NCBI RefSeq assembly: GCF_010093815.1
Contig: NW_022985569.1
Span: 248,001 to 312,000, forward strand
Source: Pseudovirgaria hyperparasitica
Lineage: Eukaryota > Ascomycota > Dothideomycetes > Acrospermales > Acrospermaceae
DNA: 64,000 nucleotides
Direction: 5' to 3'
Shown: piece by piece, positions 61,096 through 64,000 of the stretch
How positions within the stretch are numbered: position 1 is the first letter of the stretch
Layout: every line of letters starts with the position of its first letter
Position numbers and translations under genes: made by a program
Notes under the pieces: model-generated
Database searches by the model: none
Seen by the model: only the letters and a program-made list of their open reading frames with translations
What the model was told of the DNA's origin: nothing

Positions 61096-64000
61096 GCGAT
61101 TAAGGACCTTAGTTAATATAAAGTAATATAGATTTATATAATCTAATAATAATTTAATCTAATATACGGAGCCTTCTAAATAATATTACTATTACTTAAA
61201 ACTCTCGATAATTATAAGTAGTTTCTAGTTATACGTATTATAACACGTCTCTATATCTACTATTTTATAGAAAAAGAAAGCGACCGGATGCTATTACACC
61301 TTATCTTTCGTATCTTTATATAGTTAACTAATAATTCTAGTAATTGCGAATCCTAACACGTTAGTTTCGACCCGAATATACTTCTTAGGATTAAAATACC
61401 TAAGAATCGGCGTAGTTATAAAGTAATTCTTTAACGATCGGAACGCATCTTGCGCTTCTAGCGTTAACTATATCTCGACCGACTTAGCTTTATACTATAC
61501 TCGTCTACCTATAGGGATTTTACTACTATTCTCTATAAGTTTATTAAGCGGCGCCGTAATTCATAAGAAGCCTATAATGAATTTACGATAATAGTTTATA
61601 AAACCTATAAATATTCTAATTTAACGTATAGTAGTAGGTTCTAGCCATTCTATGATAGTCTTTACACGCTCCAGCTCTATTTTTAGGCCGCTATGTATTA
61701 TAATAAAGCCGAGAAACCTAACTTCTTATTAGTGAAACTCGTATTTAGATAATTTTACGTAGAGTTTATACTACCTTAGGCGATTTAGTACCGATTTCAC
61801 GTGTTCTTTATAATTCTATATACTATCGGAGTAAATTAGTATATTATTAAGATAAACTATATAAATCACGTTAAGTAATTCTACGAGTATAGTATTAATA
61901 TATTCTTAAAACGCTCCTAGCGTATTTATTAGCCCGAATAGTATAATAGTATACTTAAAATAACTATATCTAGTCCGAAATACGGTTTTCTACTTATCTC
62001 CGCGACGAATTCGAAGCTAGTAATATATATCTTATAAATCTAGCTTTGTAAAGTACTTTACCTTCGTTAATTAGTCTAAAGATTTACTAACTAGCGGTAA
62101 TAGATAACGATTCTTCTTAGTTACCGTATTTAGTACCTAATAGTTAACGCATAGATATAAACTTCCGTCTTTCTTCTTTACGAAGAGAATAGATACGCTA
62201 GCCAATAATATACTACGACGTATTTAGCCTCTTCTAAGGTATTCTTTAATATATTTATAAAGAACTTCGAGTTCTAGTCTTAAAAGTAGGTAAAGTAGGC
62301 TATAAGGGACGTCTACTCCCTCTTCGAGCTCGATCTTTAGCTTATATAGCCCGTGATTAGGGAGAAGTGATATATCTCCTACTAAAAATATATCTATATA
62401 CTACGAATATACGTCGGGTAGCGTGTCTTCGCCCTAATTATTACTATCGTCCTTATCTTTATCGATAATTAATAAGGACGTAAGATAGATTAGCGATAAT
62501 CAGGTCCGCACGGCGAGGTTCCATGCCTCCTTACTAATAGTTACGATTTACTAGTATAATTTACTATAGTATTATCGGAACGTTAATATCTCCTTCTAAA
62601 AATTAAGAATAGAGTTTAGGCGTCTAAGCTAAGGTATCCCTAGAATTATATTCTATTAGCTAATATTAGCCACGATAAATTTATTAGACATCTACTATTT
62701 TATTATCTTCGAGTTATGAACTTCGTAATTTATTATAGCTTTACCTAAAGTTCTAACTTTATATCTATTAACTATGATAGTTCGGCTAACTTTACTAAGA
62801 TCGTATGATAATCTATACTCCTTTATAAGAATTAATAAAATATAGTTATCTTCTATACTAGTATCTATAAGGGCCTATATAGTTTTATTACTATTTACTA
62901 TAGGTAATAATACTTTTAGTAATATTAGGTCTTTACTCGCCGGAAGGCGCTACGGCTCCTTCTAAGTATATATAATTTAGCTAAGGACGCGGTTAGGTCT
63001 CGTGTACTAGTCTATTCTTTTTTCGGATTCTTATAGTTAGGCGAAATATATTCTATTTCTCTATACTTATAGTAACGAAGTGCGCTATAATCCTACTATT
63101 TTATAATAGGCGTTATATTTAAGCCTATGCCTTATCCTTTTCGGCGTTAAGAAGTACCGCCTTAATTATTTTAATATTCTCTTAACGCATTTCTACCCCG
63201 ATTTATACTCTTCTAGTACTAATTATAGTAAGGTTACTCTTAATCGAACGTATTCGATCGACCTCGTTTCTAACCCGTATAGAGTTCGTCGGTTTTACCT
63301 AGAGAGCCACGTTCCTTAAGGATGCGGTAGTATTTATTAGCTTTCTCCTCTAATTCGTGTAGATAGTTAAAACTTAATAATACTATTTCTAGTCTTTCGT
63401 GGATTAACGGAAGTAGTACTTCGCGAAACTAGAATATATAAATATTTTTCTATAGCGTAGGGATATTATTCTATAGGTTTTAGAGGTATTATAGTAGTTA
63501 AGTAGGTGTCTAGTTCGGTCGTTATACTACGCTTCTTAACTTAGATAGTACCTTTCTTTCACGTTCTCTATCTATTCCGAGGGTATTTAGTATAAATATA
63601 GCTAAATATTTCTAGGTTATCGTAGATAGTAGCTGCACTTCCTTCTATCTATTCTATTAATCGCGGGATTATAAGTCTAGGTATCATTCTCTAAACGAAA
63701 TGCGTTATACTTTAGTAGAAAAGAGTAGAGGGTTATCGAGGAAGTACTTTTCGTAGTCTCTCTTCTAGTCTTTCTACTCCTTTTAGTTCTTCTCTATAAA
63801 TATAGTCGGGTCTTTAGATTTCGGTATACCTAGGGAAGGAGTAGAGTAAATCGGTAACGAAGCGGCCGGGTATATAGTGGATTATTATAACTCTAATGGT
63901 AGGTGAACTAATTCCGCCTAAATTAGTATAGGAAGTCGTCCACCTACTATTATTCGGCGTAGTTCTTTAAGAGACTCCTTAAGTTCTTATCTCTTTATAA
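61096..64000 (-). pseudogene. RT, protease and gag remnant of F-II
   Basis: On the minus strand the reverse transcriptase is plain: Lys-Lys-Asn-Arg-Tyr-Leu-Leu-Pro-Leu-Val at about 62125-62096, followed by Val-Lys-Tyr-Phe-Thr-Lys-Leu-Asp-Leu at about 62062-62036. The protease lies at about 62950-62560 and gag from about 63000 to beyond the window end. It is collinear with F-I 46178-49080 but less mutated. It is broken several times. Confidence 0.75.

Larger units (their letters stand above)
56498..64000 (-). mobile_element. Gypsy chromovirus F-II (minus strand), 3' part in window, fossil
   Basis: Inserted in F-III, this is the least mutated F copy. From its 3' end: LTR 56498-56725, an opposite-strand ORF-like segment (about 57420-58215), chromodomain (about 58790-58690), integrase (about 60170-58800), a 925 base gap, reverse transcriptase/RNase H (about 62260-61096), protease (about 62950-62560) and gag (about 64000-63000), continuing out of the window. 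TTTTA (56493-56497) would be the left target duplication. The chromodomain and domain order make it a Ty3/Gypsy chromovirus, distinct from A/B/C. It is broken several times. Confidence 0.87.

Noticed and set aside
1-64000. Host genes, tRNA, rRNA, CRISPR arrays or bacterial-type operons
   Set aside because: No intact host frame, no cloverleaf and no regularly spaced short repeats with unique spacers were seen.

Overview
This window is a gene-free, AT-rich repeat block from what is most likely a filamentous ascomycete. It carries the signature of repeat-induced point mutation (RIP): CA and TG are strongly depleted, TA is in large excess, and CT, AG and much CG survive. Almost every old reading frame is filled with TAG and TAA, while TGA is rare because TG is gone. 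I see no host protein gene, tRNA or rRNA. Everything recognisable is a transposable element, and nearly all of it is decayed.

Layout: (1) 1-2102 and 10162-12388 are two halves of an old Gypsy element (D), split by a younger 8.05 kb Gypsy chromovirus (A, 2103-10156, target duplication CTTAG). (2) 12389-16240 and 24287-25500 are two halves of a Tad1-like LINE (LINE-1), split by a second chromovirus of the same family (B, 16241-24281, duplication TATAC). (3) 25584-30504 is a 4.9 kb element (G) of unidentified type with about 150 bp direct terminal repeats, the right one duplicated in tandem. (4) 31011-31771 and 53864-54951 are two parts of a second LINE copy (LINE-2), split by a 22 kb nest: Gypsy element E (31772-53858, duplication CGTAT), which itself contains chromovirus C (33469-41479, duplication ATCCC) and chromovirus F-I (43096-49314, minus strand, duplication CGCTT). 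F-I in turn holds a solo F LTR (duplication CTTCC) and a 602 bp TRIM-like element (H). (5) From 54952, F-III (plus strand) is interrupted by F-II (56498 to the window end, minus strand).

The nesting gives a relative clock. The outer elements (D, LINE-1, LINE-2, E, G) are almost drained of CA and TG. The inserted ones (A, B, C, F-II) keep more, and the shortest insertions (the solo F LTR and H) are close to normal composition.

Points worth following up: B is a mosaic of A-like and C-like tracts, including about 2.2 kb almost identical to A even at mutated sites. The A/B/C and F chromoviruses carry an antisense ORF-like segment between the chromodomain and the 3' LTR, and E has an extra segment at the same place. 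H sits on a junction where about 2.7 kb of its host element is missing. A 31 bp palindrome lies near both ends of the LINE. G has a long coding-like strand that I cannot assign. There are two assembly gaps (30881-30890 and 60171-61095).
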